A DNA stretch of 64,000 bases from Undibacterium pigrum (GTDB lineage: Bacteria > Pseudomonadota > Gammaproteobacteria > Burkholderiales > Burkholderiaceae_D). Below the pieces are notes generated by a model. That model had not been told where the DNA came from, made no database searches, and was given only the letters and a program-made list of their open reading frames with translations. The position numbers and the translations under genes are program-made. Location: positions 186,001 through 250,000 of the forward strand of contig NZ_QJKB01000003.1 of NCBI RefSeq assembly GCF_003201815.1, written 5' to 3'. Position 1 is the stretch's first letter; every line of letters begins with the position of its first letter. This document shows, one piece after another, positions 1-8,097 of the stretch.

Positions 1-250
1 CCTGTGCCATGGCTACGCCATGCGGGGTGGCAAAGAAGACGACGTCGCATTCCTTGAGATTGGCTTTATCTGGCGCAGAAAAAGCGATATCCACGCGACC
101 ACGCAGGGAAGGATACATTTCAGAAACTGGCAAGCCATCTTCCTTGCGGGAAGTGATCGCCGTAATTTGCGCCTGAGGATGGGTGGCCAATATGCGCAAT
201 AATTCTACCCCGGTATATCCAGTGCCACCTACGATGCCAATTTTGATCAT
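1..250 (-). CDS. argC: N-acetyl-gamma-glutamyl-phosphate reductase, N-terminal part (partial)
   Basis: The first 83 codons of ArgC, the NADPH-dependent reductase of N-acetylglutamyl phosphate in arginine synthesis; the rest lies beyond the left edge. The N-terminus reads [20 protein letters not shown], the family's Rossmann GxxGYxG dinucleotide-binding motif. Further on it has ITSRKEDG and [13 protein letters not shown], typical of the NAD-binding domain. The ATG at 250 follows a good AAGGAAAG ribosome binding site. It is transcribed in the same direction as rplM-rpsI but is separated from them by a terminator at 342-366, so it probably starts its own transcript. The catalytic Cys lies outside the window and cannot be checked. 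Confidence 0.93.
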   Translation of the reverse strand, partial: MIKIGIVGGTGYTGVELLRILATHPQAQITAITSRKEDGLPVSEMYPSLRGRVDIAFSAPDKANLKECDVVFFATPHGVAMAQ

Positions 251-341
251 ATGCTTTCCTTGCAAGAAATTTTGACGCTATTCTAGCAGCATAAGAGTCT
301 ATGCCGCTGTGACTGAAAAAACTCGTTACATGCTCCAAAGC

Positions 342-366
342 AAAAAAGCCGCCCTTGCAGGCGGCT
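342..366 (-). terminator. Rho-independent terminator after rpsI
   Basis: On the minus strand a 7-bp GC-rich stem (AGCCGCC/GGCGGCT, six-base loop) is followed by a run of six T. It lies about 30 bases past the rpsI stop codon and closes the rplM-rpsI transcript. Confidence 0.85.
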
Positions 367-397
367 CTCTTGTAGCAATTCGTACAGCGATAAAAAA

Positions 398-790
398 TTA
401 ACGCTTGGAGAATTGTTTTGCGCGACGTGCTTTGCGCAGACCAACTTTTTTACGTTCAACTTCGCGAGCATCACGAGTAACGAAGCCAGCTTTTGACAAT
501 TCAGGTTTCAAAGCTGCATCGTAGTCGATCAGGGCACGAGTGATACCGTGACGAACAGCACCGGATTGGCCGGATTCGCCGCCGCCGTGAACGTTAACCA
601 TAATGTCGAATGTTTCGAGATTATTAGTCAGTTCCAGAGGTTGACGGATGACCATCAGGCCAGTTTCACGAGAGAAATACTCGTTAGCTGGTTTGCCGTT
701 GACAACGATCTTGCCGCTGCCGGATTTCAGGAATACGCGAGCAACTGCGCTCTTGCGACGGCCAGTTCCGTAGTTGTAATTACCGATCAT
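398..790 (-). CDS. rpsI: 30S ribosomal protein S9
   Basis: Ribosomal protein S9 of the small subunit, 130 residues, the usual family length. The N-terminal [14 protein letters not shown] motif and the basic tail ending in KQFSKR are diagnostic; the C-terminal tail reaches towards the tRNA in the P site. The ATG at 790 has an AAGGA site just upstream. It starts 9 bases after the rplM stop, the conserved rplM-rpsI operon order, and is followed by a strong terminator. Confidence 0.98.
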   Translation of the reverse strand: MIGNYNYGTGRRKSAVARVFLKSGSGKIVVNGKPANEYFSRETGLMVIRQPLELTNNLETFDIMVNVHGGGESGQSGAVRHGITRALIDYDAALKPELSKAGFVTRDAREVERKKVGLRKARRAKQFSKR

Positions 791-799
791 GGCTAATCC

Positions 800-1228
800 T
801 TAGATGTCGAGTACTTGTGGTTGCTGAGCTGCGTGCGGATGTGTTGCATCTGCATAGACTTTCAGCTTCTTGATCATTGCATAGCCGAGTGGGCCTTTAG
901 GCAACATGCCTTTAACAGCTTTCTCGAGTGCACGACCTGGAAAACGCTCTTGCATTTTCTGGAAATTTGTTTCATAGATACCGCCTGGATAACCAGTATG
1001 ACGGTAGTATGTTTTGTTCAGAGCTTTAGTACCAGTCACGCGCAGTTTGCCTGCGTTAACAACAACGATAAAATCGCCTGTGTCTACGTGTGGTGTAAAT
1101 TCTGGTTTATGTTTGCCGCGTAAACGGAGTGCCACTTCGCTGGCAACACGTCCGAGTACTTTATCTGTCGCGTCAATCACGAACCAGTCGCGCTGAACCT
1201 CATGGCCCTTAGCGGAAAAGGTTTTCAT
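800..1228 (-). CDS. rplM: 50S ribosomal protein L13
   Basis: Ribosomal protein L13, 142 residues as in Escherichia coli, an early-assembly protein of the large subunit that binds 23S rRNA. Recognisable stretches are [19 protein letters not shown] near the start, then [26 protein letters not shown] and [12 protein letters not shown]. The ATG at 1228 is preceded by AGGATTCAAC, a good ribosome binding site. It is the first gene of rplM-rpsI and is served by a well-formed sigma-70 promoter at 1348-1376, giving a 5' leader of about 110 bases. Confidence 0.98.
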   Translation of the reverse strand: MKTFSAKGHEVQRDWFVIDATDKVLGRVASEVALRLRGKHKPEFTPHVDTGDFIVVVNAGKLRVTGTKALNKTYYRHTGYPGGIYETNFQKMQERFPGRALEKAVKGMLPKGPLGYAMIKKLKVYADATHPHAAQQPQVLDI

Positions 1229-1347
1229 GTTGAATCCTAATAAAAGTTAAAAACGCCCTCAAATATTCTGTGTTTTTGGTGGTTCTGCCATTAATTTCAG
1301 CAGACTCGTCCTTATCACTTCTCCCTTGGGCGATCAGGGAGTCGGAA

Positions 1348-1376
1348 ATTATAGTATTTTCAAAGACTTAGTGCAA
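1348..1376 (-). promoter_or_regulatory. sigma-70 promoter of rplM-rpsI
   Basis: On the minus strand, -35 TTGCAC (1371-1376), a 17-base spacer and a perfect -10 TATAAT (1348-1353). Transcription should begin near 1341. The leader opens with a potential hairpin (CTCCC/GGGAG, 1321-1341), which may be used for L13 autoregulation; that role is inference. Confidence 0.8.
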
Positions 1377-1431
1377 GAACTGTTTAATTTTTGTGCAGAC
1401 TTTGTTGGAACTATGCAGAATCAGGGGCAAA

Positions 1432-1530
1432 AAAAACCCGAAGACTGGCTTCGGGTTGAATCCACCAAAGGAGTAGGTGGAGGAGACAATTGCGAGGCTA
1501 GTTGACAGACTTGCTATTAACTAACCGATG
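1432..1530 (-). ncRNA. Small RNA with exposed anti-Shine-Dalgarno-like sequence
   Basis: An RNA of about 99 nt is predicted from signals visible on the minus strand: a sigma-70 promoter (1536-1564), then three stem-loops. Stem 1 is GGUUAGUU/AACUAGCC (1526-1496). A single-stranded UCUCCU segment follows. Stem 2 is CCACC/GGUGG (1480-1462) with loop UACUCCUUU. The last is a terminator stem AACCCGAAG/UUCGGGUU followed by eight U. The loop and linker are complementary to Shine-Dalgarno sequences and resemble the 3' end of 16S rRNA. There is no open reading frame with a start. It resembles, from memory, small toxic RNAs reported from Burkholderiales, but that identity is not established here. Confidence 0.7.
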
Positions 1531-1535
1531 AGTCA

Positions 1536-1564
1536 ATAATAGGATAAGAAATTGTGCAGTGCAA
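1536..1564 (-). promoter_or_regulatory. sigma-70 promoter of the small RNA
   Basis: Minus strand: -35 TTGCAC (1559-1564), exactly 17 bases, -10 TATTAT (1536-1541), predicting a start at about 1529-1530. The position fits the first stem of the RNA, which begins at 1526. Confidence 0.7.
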
Positions 1565-1591
1565 GGTAATTTACAGTTTATTGCGTGAAAT

Positions 1592-1619
1592 TTTACGATT
1601 CTGCGCAATAGGCTACAAT
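1592..1619 (+). promoter_or_regulatory. Possible promoter of the OsmC-like gene
   Basis: A good -10 TACAAT (1614-1619) lies 41 bases before the start codon. The -35 region 17 bases upstream (TTTTAC) is weak. It is divergent from the small RNA promoter. Confidence 0.35.
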
Positions 1620-1659
1620 TTGACGCTGGTATTTTATTTATTAACGAGAGGGTGGAAGT

Positions 1660-2115
1660 ATGGAAGCTACAGTGCGCTGGACAGGTTCATCCGGCATGTC
1701 TTTTCTGGCAGAGACCGGTTCTGGTCATGCGGTTTTAATGGATGGCGCGCCCGATGGCGGTGGCCGCAATCTGGCACCGCGCCCCATGGAAATGGTATTA
1801 CTGGGAACAGGCGGCTGTTCTGCCTATGATGTCGTGCTGATTTTACGCAAGGGCAAACAGGATATCCGTGGCTGCGATGTCAAGCTGACAGCAGAACGTG
1901 CAGACACTGAGCCCAAGGTCTTCACGAAAATCAATTTCCACTTTGTCGTGCGCGGCCGTCAACTGAAGCCCAATCTGGTTGAGCGTGCGATCAAGTTGTC
2001 ACATGAAAAATACTGCTCGGCATCCATCATGCTGGCCAAGACTGCAGAGATGACACATAGCTTCGAAATTATCGAAGACCTTGACCTGCCCTCAGAACAT
2101 CAGGCTGCAGGCTGA
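1660..2115 (+). CDS. OsmC/Ohr family protein (YhfA-like)
   Basis: A 151-residue member of the OsmC/Ohr superfamily, small homodimeric proteins that often reduce organic hydroperoxides through two cysteines. Both cysteines are present: C53 in LLGTGGCSAYDVV and C119 in SHEKYCSASIML. The N-terminal antiparallel sheet region (VRWTGSSGMSFLAET) fits the family. The overall pattern is nearer the YhfA-like branch than OsmC or Ohr proper, so the substrate is unknown. A GAGAGG site precedes the ATG. Its last 16 bases overlap the end of the convergent BPSS1780-type gene. Confidence 0.88.
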   Translation: MEATVRWTGSSGMSFLAETGSGHAVLMDGAPDGGGRNLAPRPMEMVLLGTGGCSAYDVVLILRKGKQDIRGCDVKLTAERADTEPKVFTKINFHFVVRGRQLKPNLVERAIKLSHEKYCSASIMLAKTAEMTHSFEIIEDLDLPSEHQAAG

Positions 2116-2879
2116 TTTTCTTCGTCCGGCTTACCAAAAACATCTGTGTAAGTCGGGTAGAAGGAACAATACATGACCGTGCTCAAGACTATGGATACGG
2201 GCATCATCGCCAGCATCACGGCAAAAGCCTTGCCAATAATAACGGCAATCAGCACGCTGATTAAAGTCGGCAACAGTACGCCTATTGCTATCCAGCCAAG
2301 ACCATACATAGTAAACGCTGCATAGGCGCGCTGGACTGCGAAAAAGCTATAAAAAACAGCTTTAGCAACAGGCATTTTTTGCCAGACTATCAGGGGCGAG
2401 GCATACCAGAAAGCCATCAAGGCAGGTATATACACCAGGCCTGATACCAGCATGCCAGTAAACAATCCCGTCTCAGGCAAGGTTTTGGGGTCGATTGGCT
2501 TTTGACTGGTCACAAAATCCCAGAAAGCACCTCCATCAACCTGGCTAGACGCAAGTATGGACAAGGTCGCAGCAATAATATACAGCACGCCCAATACCAG
2601 CAAACGTGGCAACGCAGGAGAGCGAAATCCAGTCAAAAGCACACCTGGATACACTCTTTGCCCCAGTTCAATCTGACGACATGCCTGCATAAAACCAATG
2701 GCAAATACTGGCAGTAGCATCAAAGGCAAAAATTGACCAAGGACAGGAATAAAGCCCATAGTCATATTCAGGAACATATAAGCAAAAAACAGGGTCAGCA
2801 TCTCTGCAGGTTGCTTACGAAAGAGTGCAAAGCCCTGTTTCACCCATGTCCAGCCGGACTGTGCATTGACAGTATTCAT
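2100..2879 (-). CDS. BPSS1780 family multi-pass membrane protein
   Basis: An inner-membrane protein of 259 residues with about six hydrophobic segments, for example FFAYMFLNMTMGFIPVLGQF, LLVLGVLYIIAATLSIL and IGVLLPTLISVLIAVIIG. It matches the Burkholderiales BPSS1780 family of unknown function, whose N-terminus typically reads W..QGF.LFRKQP. The start codon abuts the thrB stop codon, so the two are almost certainly cotranscribed and translationally coupled. It may have a threonine-related or transport role because of that pairing, but nothing in the sequence shows it. The 3' end overlaps the convergent osmC-like gene by 16 bases. Confidence 0.8.
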   Translation of the reverse strand: MNTVNAQSGWTWVKQGFALFRKQPAEMLTLFFAYMFLNMTMGFIPVLGQFLPLMLLPVFAIGFMQACRQIELGQRVYPGVLLTGFRSPALPRLLVLGVLYIIAATLSILASSQVDGGAFWDFVTSQKPIDPKTLPETGLFTGMLVSGLVYIPALMAFWYASPLIVWQKMPVAKAVFYSFFAVQRAYAAFTMYGLGWIAIGVLLPTLISVLIAVIIGKAFAVMLAMMPVSIVLSTVMYCSFYPTYTDVFGKPDEENQPAA

Positions 2880-3842
2880 TTAATTGATTGGCAGGGCCGG
2901 TACACGACCTGATTCACGCAAGCGCAAAATGCGCTCAAAATGGGTGGGGTCATGCGGGGTCAGCATTTCGGCATCCCTGGGCTGATAAAAGTCATACAGA
3001 CGTGACAGCCAGAAACGCAGGGCCGCAGCGCGCAACATGGGTTGCCAGGCTATACCCTCTTCTTTGGTGAAGGGGCGCACGGCATGGTAAGCATTCAACA
3101 GTGCCAGCGCGCGCTCTTCATCCAGCACTCCGGTGGCAACGTCAATGCACCAGTCATTGACGGTAACTGCCACATCAAAAATCCAGGTATCACAACCGGC
3201 GAAATAAAAATCAAAGAATCCTGTCAGGCGCTCGCCATCAAACATGACATTGTTGCGAAACAGGTCTGCATGAACCGGACCATTTGGTAAGGCACGATAA
3301 ATAGGGGTGCTGTCAAAGGCATCCTGAAAATGCACTTCGGCACGCAACAAATGTTGCAAGTCGTCAGACAAAAACGGCAAGACCTTGGGTGTAGTCAGAT
3401 GCCACCAGTCCAGAGATCGCAAATTGGGCTGTCTGATGCTGAAGTCCTGCGCCGCCAGATGCATGCGCGCCAGCATGTTGCCGACTGCAGCGCAATGCAC
3501 AGCCTGTGGCTCCATCTGCGACTTGCCTTCCAGCTTACTGACAATGGCGGCCGGCTTGCCATGCAAAGCGACCACTAACTCACCCTGGTCATTGGCGATA
3601 GGCGCTGGCACCAACACCCCATGGTCAGCCAGGTGACGCATGAGCTTCAGGTAAAACGGCAATTGCTCAAAACTGAGATTTTCAAAAATCGTCAATACAA
3701 ATTCGCCTGCTTCAGTATTGATAAAAAAATTGCTATTTTCTATGCCTGAAGCGATGCCCTTGATGCCAAGAGCTTTACCCAGAGGGAATTGCTGCATCCA
3801 GGGGCCAAGATCTTCCAGACTTACTGGTGTAAAAACTGCCAT
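2880..3842 (-). CDS. thrB: Homoserine kinase (ThrB, aminoglycoside phosphotransferase fold)
   Basis: Phosphorylates homoserine to O-phosphohomoserine for threonine synthesis. At 320 residues it is the APH-fold type of ThrB found in Pseudomonas and Burkholderiales, not the GHMP-kinase type of enterics. The catalytic loop is [14 protein letters not shown] with D193 (HAD), and the metal-binding Asp is D211 in FFDFYFAG. The N-terminus [15 protein letters not shown] and the glycine-containing [12 protein letters not shown] also fit. It follows the DUF2782 gene by 31 bases and directly precedes the BPSS1780 gene; the trio looks like one operon from the promoter at 4344-4373. Confidence 0.94.
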   Translation of the reverse strand: MAVFTPVSLEDLGPWMQQFPLGKALGIKGIASGIENSNFFINTEAGEFVLTIFENLSFEQLPFYLKLMRHLADHGVLVPAPIANDQGELVVALHGKPAAIVSKLEGKSQMEPQAVHCAAVGNMLARMHLAAQDFSIRQPNLRSLDWWHLTTPKVLPFLSDDLQHLLRAEVHFQDAFDSTPIYRALPNGPVHADLFRNNVMFDGERLTGFFDFYFAGCDTWIFDVAVTVNDWCIDVATGVLDEERALALLNAYHAVRPFTKEEGIAWQPMLRAAALRFWLSRLYDFYQPRDAEMLTPHDPTHFERILRLRESGRVPALPIN

Positions 3843-3873
3843 GTCAATTAAAAATGAGAGCTATAGTGAATAC

Positions 3874-4314
3874 TTACTTTGATGCTGCAGAGCTGGCTGC
3901 CGCAGATGATTTTGCTGGTGCAGGTGCCAGTACATCAGGGGGATTGCCCTCTTTCACTTCTTTCTTGCCACCAAATTCCAGTATGGTCCATTGGGCTGCA
4001 CGGTTGGCGTCGCCCTGTACTGTACCTTTGGGAGCATTCCCGACTTCGGGGTCGGCTTTGACTGTGTAATTGCTTTTGCCAGACTTGACCTGGACTTCTG
4101 TCACTTTGCCACCATTGCTGCGTTTTTCCATCATCTTGTTTTTTGGCTCAGGCTTGCTGACAGAAACCCCTTTAGGATCAGAAACTTCTTCCAGTTTCTC
4201 CAGTTTTGGAGGTGGCGGCACATCAGCCTTGGAAGGAGCTTGCGCAAAAACTACTGGTGTCGCAGCGCAGGCCAGCATAAACAGCAGAGCCGCAGATTTT
4301 TTCGTGATTTTCAT
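3874..4314 (-). CDS. DUF2782 family exported protein
   Basis: A 146-residue secreted or periplasmic protein. The ATG at 4314 gives a clean signal peptide (MKITKKSAALLFMLACAATP, cleavage after VVFAQA). The upstream in-frame start would add 13 residues that spoil the n-region. The mature part has a Pro/Lys-rich linker, then an Arg-rich segment (NKMMEKRSNGGKVTEVQVKS) and KGTVQGDANRAAQWTILEF typical of DUF2782, followed by an Ala/Ser-rich tail. Function is unknown. In Burkholderiales this gene commonly sits beside thrB, as here. The promoter CTGACA-18-TACAAT lies about 30 bases upstream. Confidence 0.8.
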   Translation of the reverse strand: MKITKKSAALLFMLACAATPVVFAQAPSKADVPPPPKLEKLEEVSDPKGVSVSKPEPKNKMMEKRSNGGKVTEVQVKSGKSNYTVKADPEVGNAPKGTVQGDANRAAQWTILEFGGKKEVKEGNPPDVLAPAPAKSSAAASSAASK

Positions 4315-4343
4315 GTTGAAGCCCAGAAACGAGTGATAAAGCC

Positions 4344-4373
4344 ATTGTAACAAAGCCCAGACTGTACTGTCAG
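4344..4373 (-). promoter_or_regulatory. sigma-70 promoter of the DUF2782-thrB operon
   Basis: Minus strand: -35 CTGACA (4368-4373), 18-base spacer, -10 TACAAT (4344-4349). It lies just upstream of the 4314 start and supports that start choice, because the alternative start at 4353 would fall inside the promoter. Confidence 0.6.
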
Positions 4374-4709
4374 GAATATCCGGCTTGTTGTGTGCATTCG
4401 CATTGATATCCCATCCCTAATTTAACAGCCAGGCACCAGGGTCTTTATATTCGCGTTACTGGAGTTTCACCGTTTTTGCTTGGTTTGTTTTTTCTCAGTA
4501 TTTACATTAGCTCGAAATGGGTGGCAGAAACGGATATCGGTCATTTGTCTATCGAATAGAAATAAGAAAATCGACCAGGAGAGGGTCTCAGGCAGAGCAA
4601 ATGTGATGTTATTATTTTAACCTTAATAACCACTACGCTTCAACGACAGCATTTTTTTCAAGCGAATAATTTACTAACTTTACATTCCCGGAATCTCAAC
4701 AAAAATAGC
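4374..4709. other. AT-rich intergenic gap
   Basis: No gene, RNA or clear repeat seen. The plus-strand half is AT-rich and leads into the orphan membrane protein; no convincing promoter or ribosome binding site could be picked out. Confidence 0.5.
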
Positions 4710-5213
4710 ATGCCAAATACACCCCGCAAAAACCGCATCTTTCTAGAAACCTATATTTTTTGGGCATTGCTATCATTATTTAATTTTGATTTTCTTTGTC
4801 CTCTCGCGCTTCCGTTTCTTATTCTTATGTATGTGCAGTTTTTGCCGTTTCTATTCCCGCCCATTATTTTTTCTTTAATATGCACCGGGTTAATCACTAT
4901 TCTTGGCAGGCGCTATTTGCCCCTCAAAATTCATAGGGTGTTACCGCTCCTTGCTAACTTTGTTTTTCTTATGGCGCTCATCCCTGGCGCAAACACATAC
5001 AAGAACATCCTGATTAACCAGCAACTTACTGGGCATACCCCGGATTGTGTGGACTACGGTTCTTTCTGGCGCTCAAGTTTTTATAGTGATCGTAATTTTT
5101 TTGGCAACGCCATTTATGAAGAGAAAGGGAAAGTTTATTTATGGAGTTACAGAGAACGAAAATTTTTTGAGGCTCAACCGGATCTGGCCCGGAATTTCAC
5201 TTGCAGGAAGTAG
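4710..5213 (+). CDS. Hypothetical small membrane protein
   Basis: A 167-residue protein not recognised as any family. It has a short basic N-terminus (MPNTPRKNR), then three hydrophobic stretches: about residues 12-38, 43-66 and 78-95. The remaining 70 residues are hydrophilic and aromatic-rich, with two Cys (C112 and C165), and probably lie in the periplasm. Codon use is visibly more AT-rich than in its neighbours and no strong ribosome binding site precedes the ATG, so it may be a recent acquisition or poorly expressed. It stands alone between two genes on the opposite strand. Confidence 0.5.
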   Translation: MPNTPRKNRIFLETYIFWALLSLFNFDFLCPLALPFLILMYVQFLPFLFPPIIFSLICTGLITILGRRYLPLKIHRVLPLLANFVFLMALIPGANTYKNILINQQLTGHTPDCVDYGSFWRSSFYSDRNFFGNAIYEEKGKVYLWSYRERKFFEAQPDLARNFTCRK

Positions 5214-5322
5214 AGTCTGGCAACGTCATTCAAATAGCGATATTCTCAGGCGAATGCGATATGCCACACCAGCCTGTCGAGATTGGTAAACAGGCGCTGG
5301 AATTACATTGTGCGATCATTTC

Positions 5323-5356
5323 AAAAAAAAAAGAGTGTCCAATACAGGACACTCTT
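5323..5356 (-). terminator. Rho-independent terminator after the porin gene
   Basis: A perfect 10-bp stem (AAGAGTGTCC/GGACACTCTT, six-base loop), followed on the minus strand by a run of T. It could also work from the plus strand because T residues follow on that side. Confidence 0.85.
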
Positions 5357-5366
5357 TTTATAAACG

Positions 5367-5389
5367 CATGAAGGGACTAGCCCTTCATG
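5367..5389 (-). repeat. Second hairpin at the porin mRNA 3' end
   Basis: A perfect inverted repeat with 9-base arms (CATGAAGGG/CCCTTCATG, loop of five) begins 3 bases after the porin stop codon, ahead of the terminator. It has no T run, so it is more likely an mRNA-stabilising 3' structure than a terminator. Confidence 0.6.
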
Positions 5390-5392
5390 GAA

Positions 5393-6457
5393 TTAGAACT
5401 GGTGACGAACGCCAGCTGTCAATTCTTTTACAGAAGTACCACTAACAGCAGTAGCTGCCAGTTGTTCTCTGGAAGTTGCATCTTGTGTCAAACGAGCGAA
5501 TGCTGTGTACAGATCAGTACGTTTGGACAGGGCATAGTTGAAAGCGATTGCGAATTGTTTTGCATCGCCAACTTTACCTGTACCAAATGGAGTGTCATTT
5601 TTCACTTGAGTGAAACCAGCAAATACTTTAGCGTTTGTATCAACTGGAACTGTCACTGCCAATGTGTAGGCTTTCTTTTCCAGAGTCAGGTCATCTGTCG
5701 TTTTTTGATAGATGAATACTGGCTTCGCTACGCCCAGATCGTAAGATGCTGCAACAGAAATACCTTTTTTGGCATTTGTGAACAGTTTTGCATCTTGTGC
5801 ATTGTCTTTCAGGTAGTTGAAGCCAACTTCCAGAGCGTCAACTTTGTAACCCAGAGTCAGACCCAGGGAACGGCCAGCGGAGTTGTCGCCAGCTGCTTCG
5901 CCGAAACCGTATTGTGCAGCAGCAGAGAAACCACTCAGGTTACCTGGTGTGTAGTAGAAAACGGAATTGCTTACGCGGCCTGTTGTGTTGGCATTTACGC
6001 CAGCAACAGTAGCAGAGCCACCAACGAAGTACAGAGCGCGAACGCCTGTGCCGTTGTTGATCAGAGCGGAACCGAACGGATCAAAATTGTCGAAGTATTT
6101 CAGAGTTGGAGACTTGTCACGACCGAAATCAACTGCACCGAAATCGCCAGACAGACCAACTGTGGAACGACGACCGAATGTACGGCCTTGGTCGGATTCA
6201 CCAGTGTCAACCAGAACGCCTTGTTCCAGAACGAAGTTTGCTTTCAAACCGCCGCCCAGATCTTCAACGCCTTTGAAGCCGATACGGGAACCTGCTTCTT
6301 GACCGCTTTGAATCCTGTTGAAACGACCAGCTGGAGTACCGTTGTCCAGACTTTGGAAGCCAACGTCTACAACACCGTAGATAGTTACTGTAGATTGTGC
6401 GAAAGCCGCGCCAGAGAAAGCACTCAGCACTGCGAGTGCGAAAATTGATTTTTTCAT
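5393..6457 (-). CDS. Gram-negative porin (general diffusion trimeric type)
   Basis: An outer-membrane porin of 354 residues. The ATG at 6457 gives a standard signal peptide MKKSIFALAVLSAFSGAAFA cleaved before QSTVTIYG. The mature start VTIYGVVDVGFQSL and the end LTAGVRHQF with terminal Phe are hallmarks of Burkholderiales 16-strand porins, as are SRIGFKGVEDLGGGLKANF and DFGRDKSPTLKYFDNFDPF (constriction-loop region). Codon use is strongly biased and regular, as expected for a highly expressed gene. It is monocistronic, with a 400-base AT-rich leader region upstream and a strong terminator downstream. Substrate preference cannot be read from the sequence. Confidence 0.93.
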   Translation of the reverse strand: MKKSIFALAVLSAFSGAAFAQSTVTIYGVVDVGFQSLDNGTPAGRFNRIQSGQEAGSRIGFKGVEDLGGGLKANFVLEQGVLVDTGESDQGRTFGRRSTVGLSGDFGAVDFGRDKSPTLKYFDNFDPFGSALINNGTGVRALYFVGGSATVAGVNANTTGRVSNSVFYYTPGNLSGFSAAAQYGFGEAAGDNSAGRSLGLTLGYKVDALEVGFNYLKDNAQDAKLFTNAKKGISVAASYDLGVAKPVFIYQKTTDDLTLEKKAYTLAVTVPVDTNAKVFAGFTQVKNDTPFGTGKVGDAKQFAIAFNYALSKRTDLYTAFARLTQDATSREQLAATAVSGTSVKELTAGVRHQF

Positions 6458-6861
6458 TATCATGTATCCAAAAATGAATGTTAAGTTTTTACCAACATCA
6501 TCAAGCACGGTAAAAACAGAAGCACAGGTGTTTTACAGCCTTGAATCAGCAAGAGATCCAATGACAAGCGGCACGATACCTGTGAAAAGTGACAACTTGA
6601 TGAATTCAATGTGTTTAGAAAGCTACACTTTAAATAAGTTCGCAAAATAAAGACACGATGGATATCTTATTTGCATATGCGGAACGAATAGTACACAAAA
6701 TCCAGAAAACCTGCTGACACAGCTTGATTTTGCGCCATTGCTGCAAAGCATCAATTATATAAGGTTGGCAAAACGTATTTCAAGTAACTGACTTGAAATT
6801 TATTTATTTATCTTATTTCTCCAGGAAAACAAGAAAATTTAGTTGACTATTCTGCCAGAAG
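6458..6861. other. AT-rich gap upstream of the porin gene
   Basis: About 400 bases without a gene, holding the porin control region. No single promoter stands out. A perfect inverted repeat (ATTTCAAGT/ACTTGAAAT, loop of five, 6777-6799) near the end of the drug-exporter gene may act as its terminator or as a protein-binding site. Confidence 0.5.
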
Positions 6862-8097
6862 TTACTCTATAGTTTCCCAGGCATTTTGTTTCTGGGCAGT
6901 CAGTGCGCGCCAGTAAGCACGGCCGGTGTACCACATGACTGCGCCTATGCCGGCACAGGCAAACTGGCCCAGGGCCAGCGTCAGTACAGAATGGTCCAGT
7001 GCTGGTGCGACGACACCGGCAATCACCGCCCCCAGCAGGGTTACCGTCGCAGACTGGCAAGACGCAACTATGCCACGAATGTTCGGGAACAAATCCAGCA
7101 CCAGCAAGGTTGCACCGGGCGCCACCAGAGACATGCCAAAGGTATAAAAAAACAGGGGCGTCACCGACCACAGGAGTATAGGTGGAGAAAAATAGTGGAA
7201 GATGACATTAAACAAGGATGCGCCAATCAGGAAGCAAAAACCTATGCTGACCTGCTTCCAGACCGTCATTTTGCCTGCCAGACGGTTGGCAGCCAGTGCG
7301 CCAAAGAAGATGCCCCCTACCGAGGGCACGAATTGCCAGCCAAACTGATCCGGTCCCAGATGCAAATGCTGGGTAATAAAAGCCGGTGCCGCTGAAACGT
7401 AAAGAAAAAGCCCGGCAAAATTAAAGGCTATCGTGCCCGCCTTCAAATGAAATAAAGGTGATTTGAATACATTTTTATAACTGGTCCATAAAAATTCAGC
7501 GCTAAAAGGCTGGCGCTTATCCATAGGCAGGGATTCGGGCAAATACTTGTAACTGGCCCACCACAAGACCACGGTATAGCCAAACAGCAAAAGGAATATC
7601 GCTCTCCAGCTTAAAAAGCTGACCACCCAGCCACCCAGGATAGGGGCAATCGCCGGTGCGATAGAGAAGATCATGGTCACCAGTGACAGCAAACGCTCTG
7701 CCGGCGCCCCAGCATACAGGTCACGTATAATGGCGCGGCCAACCACCATGCCCGCCCCTGCCGATACACCTTGCAGGATGCGGAAGCCCCACAAATAATG
7801 AATACTATGAACAGAAGCACAACCAAAGCTGGCCACGGCAAACACCGCCAGCGCCGCCAGGATTACATTGCGCCGCCCAAATGCATCTGACAGTGCACCA
7901 TGCCATAAGGTCATGACGGCAAAGGACAGCATATAGGCCGTCAGGGTCTGCTGCACTTCCAGCGGGCTGGCATGCAGGGTAGCCTGGATATTGGGAAATG
8001 CCGGGAGGTAAGTATCGATGGAAAACGGACCAAGCATGGCCAAAGCAGCCAATAAGGTCGCCAGGCCAGCATTACTGATCTTGGATGCAGAGGACAT
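6862..8097 (-). CDS. Bcr/CflA-type multidrug efflux MFS transporter
   Basis: A 12-helix drug/proton antiporter of the DHA1 branch of the major facilitator superfamily, 411 residues from the ATG at 8097; an upstream in-frame TTG would add 11 residues. Motif A between helices 2 and 3 is GALSDAFGRRNVIL. The first helix ends in the Bcr signature GPFSIDTYLPAFPNI. FRILQGVSAGAGMVVGRAIIRD is the helix 4 motif, and SIAPAIAPILGGWV is the antiporter motif C. Substrates are unknown; relatives export bicyclomycin or chloramphenicol. No clear ribosome binding site precedes either start. It is downstream of gabD but separated by 131 bases. Confidence 0.88.
   Translation of the reverse strand: MSSASKISNAGLATLLAALAMLGPFSIDTYLPAFPNIQATLHASPLEVQQTLTAYMLSFAVMTLWHGALSDAFGRRNVILAALAVFAVASFGCASVHSIHYLWGFRILQGVSAGAGMVVGRAIIRDLYAGAPAERLLSLVTMIFSIAPAIAPILGGWVVSFLSWRAIFLLLFGYTVVLWWASYKYLPESLPMDKRQPFSAEFLWTSYKNVFKSPLFHLKAGTIAFNFAGLFLYVSAAPAFITQHLHLGPDQFGWQFVPSVGGIFFGALAANRLAGKMTVWKQVSIGFCFLIGASLFNVIFHYFSPPILLWSVTPLFFYTFGMSLVAPGATLLVLDLFPNIRGIVASCQSATVTLLGAVIAGVVAPALDHSVLTLALGQFACAGIGAVMWYTGRAYWRALTAQKQNAWETIE

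Noticed and set aside
5387-6448. 353-codon open frame opposite the porin gene
   Set aside because: Cys/Ser/Thr-rich shadow of a strongly biased coding sequence that has a signal peptide and a beta-barrel end on the other strand.
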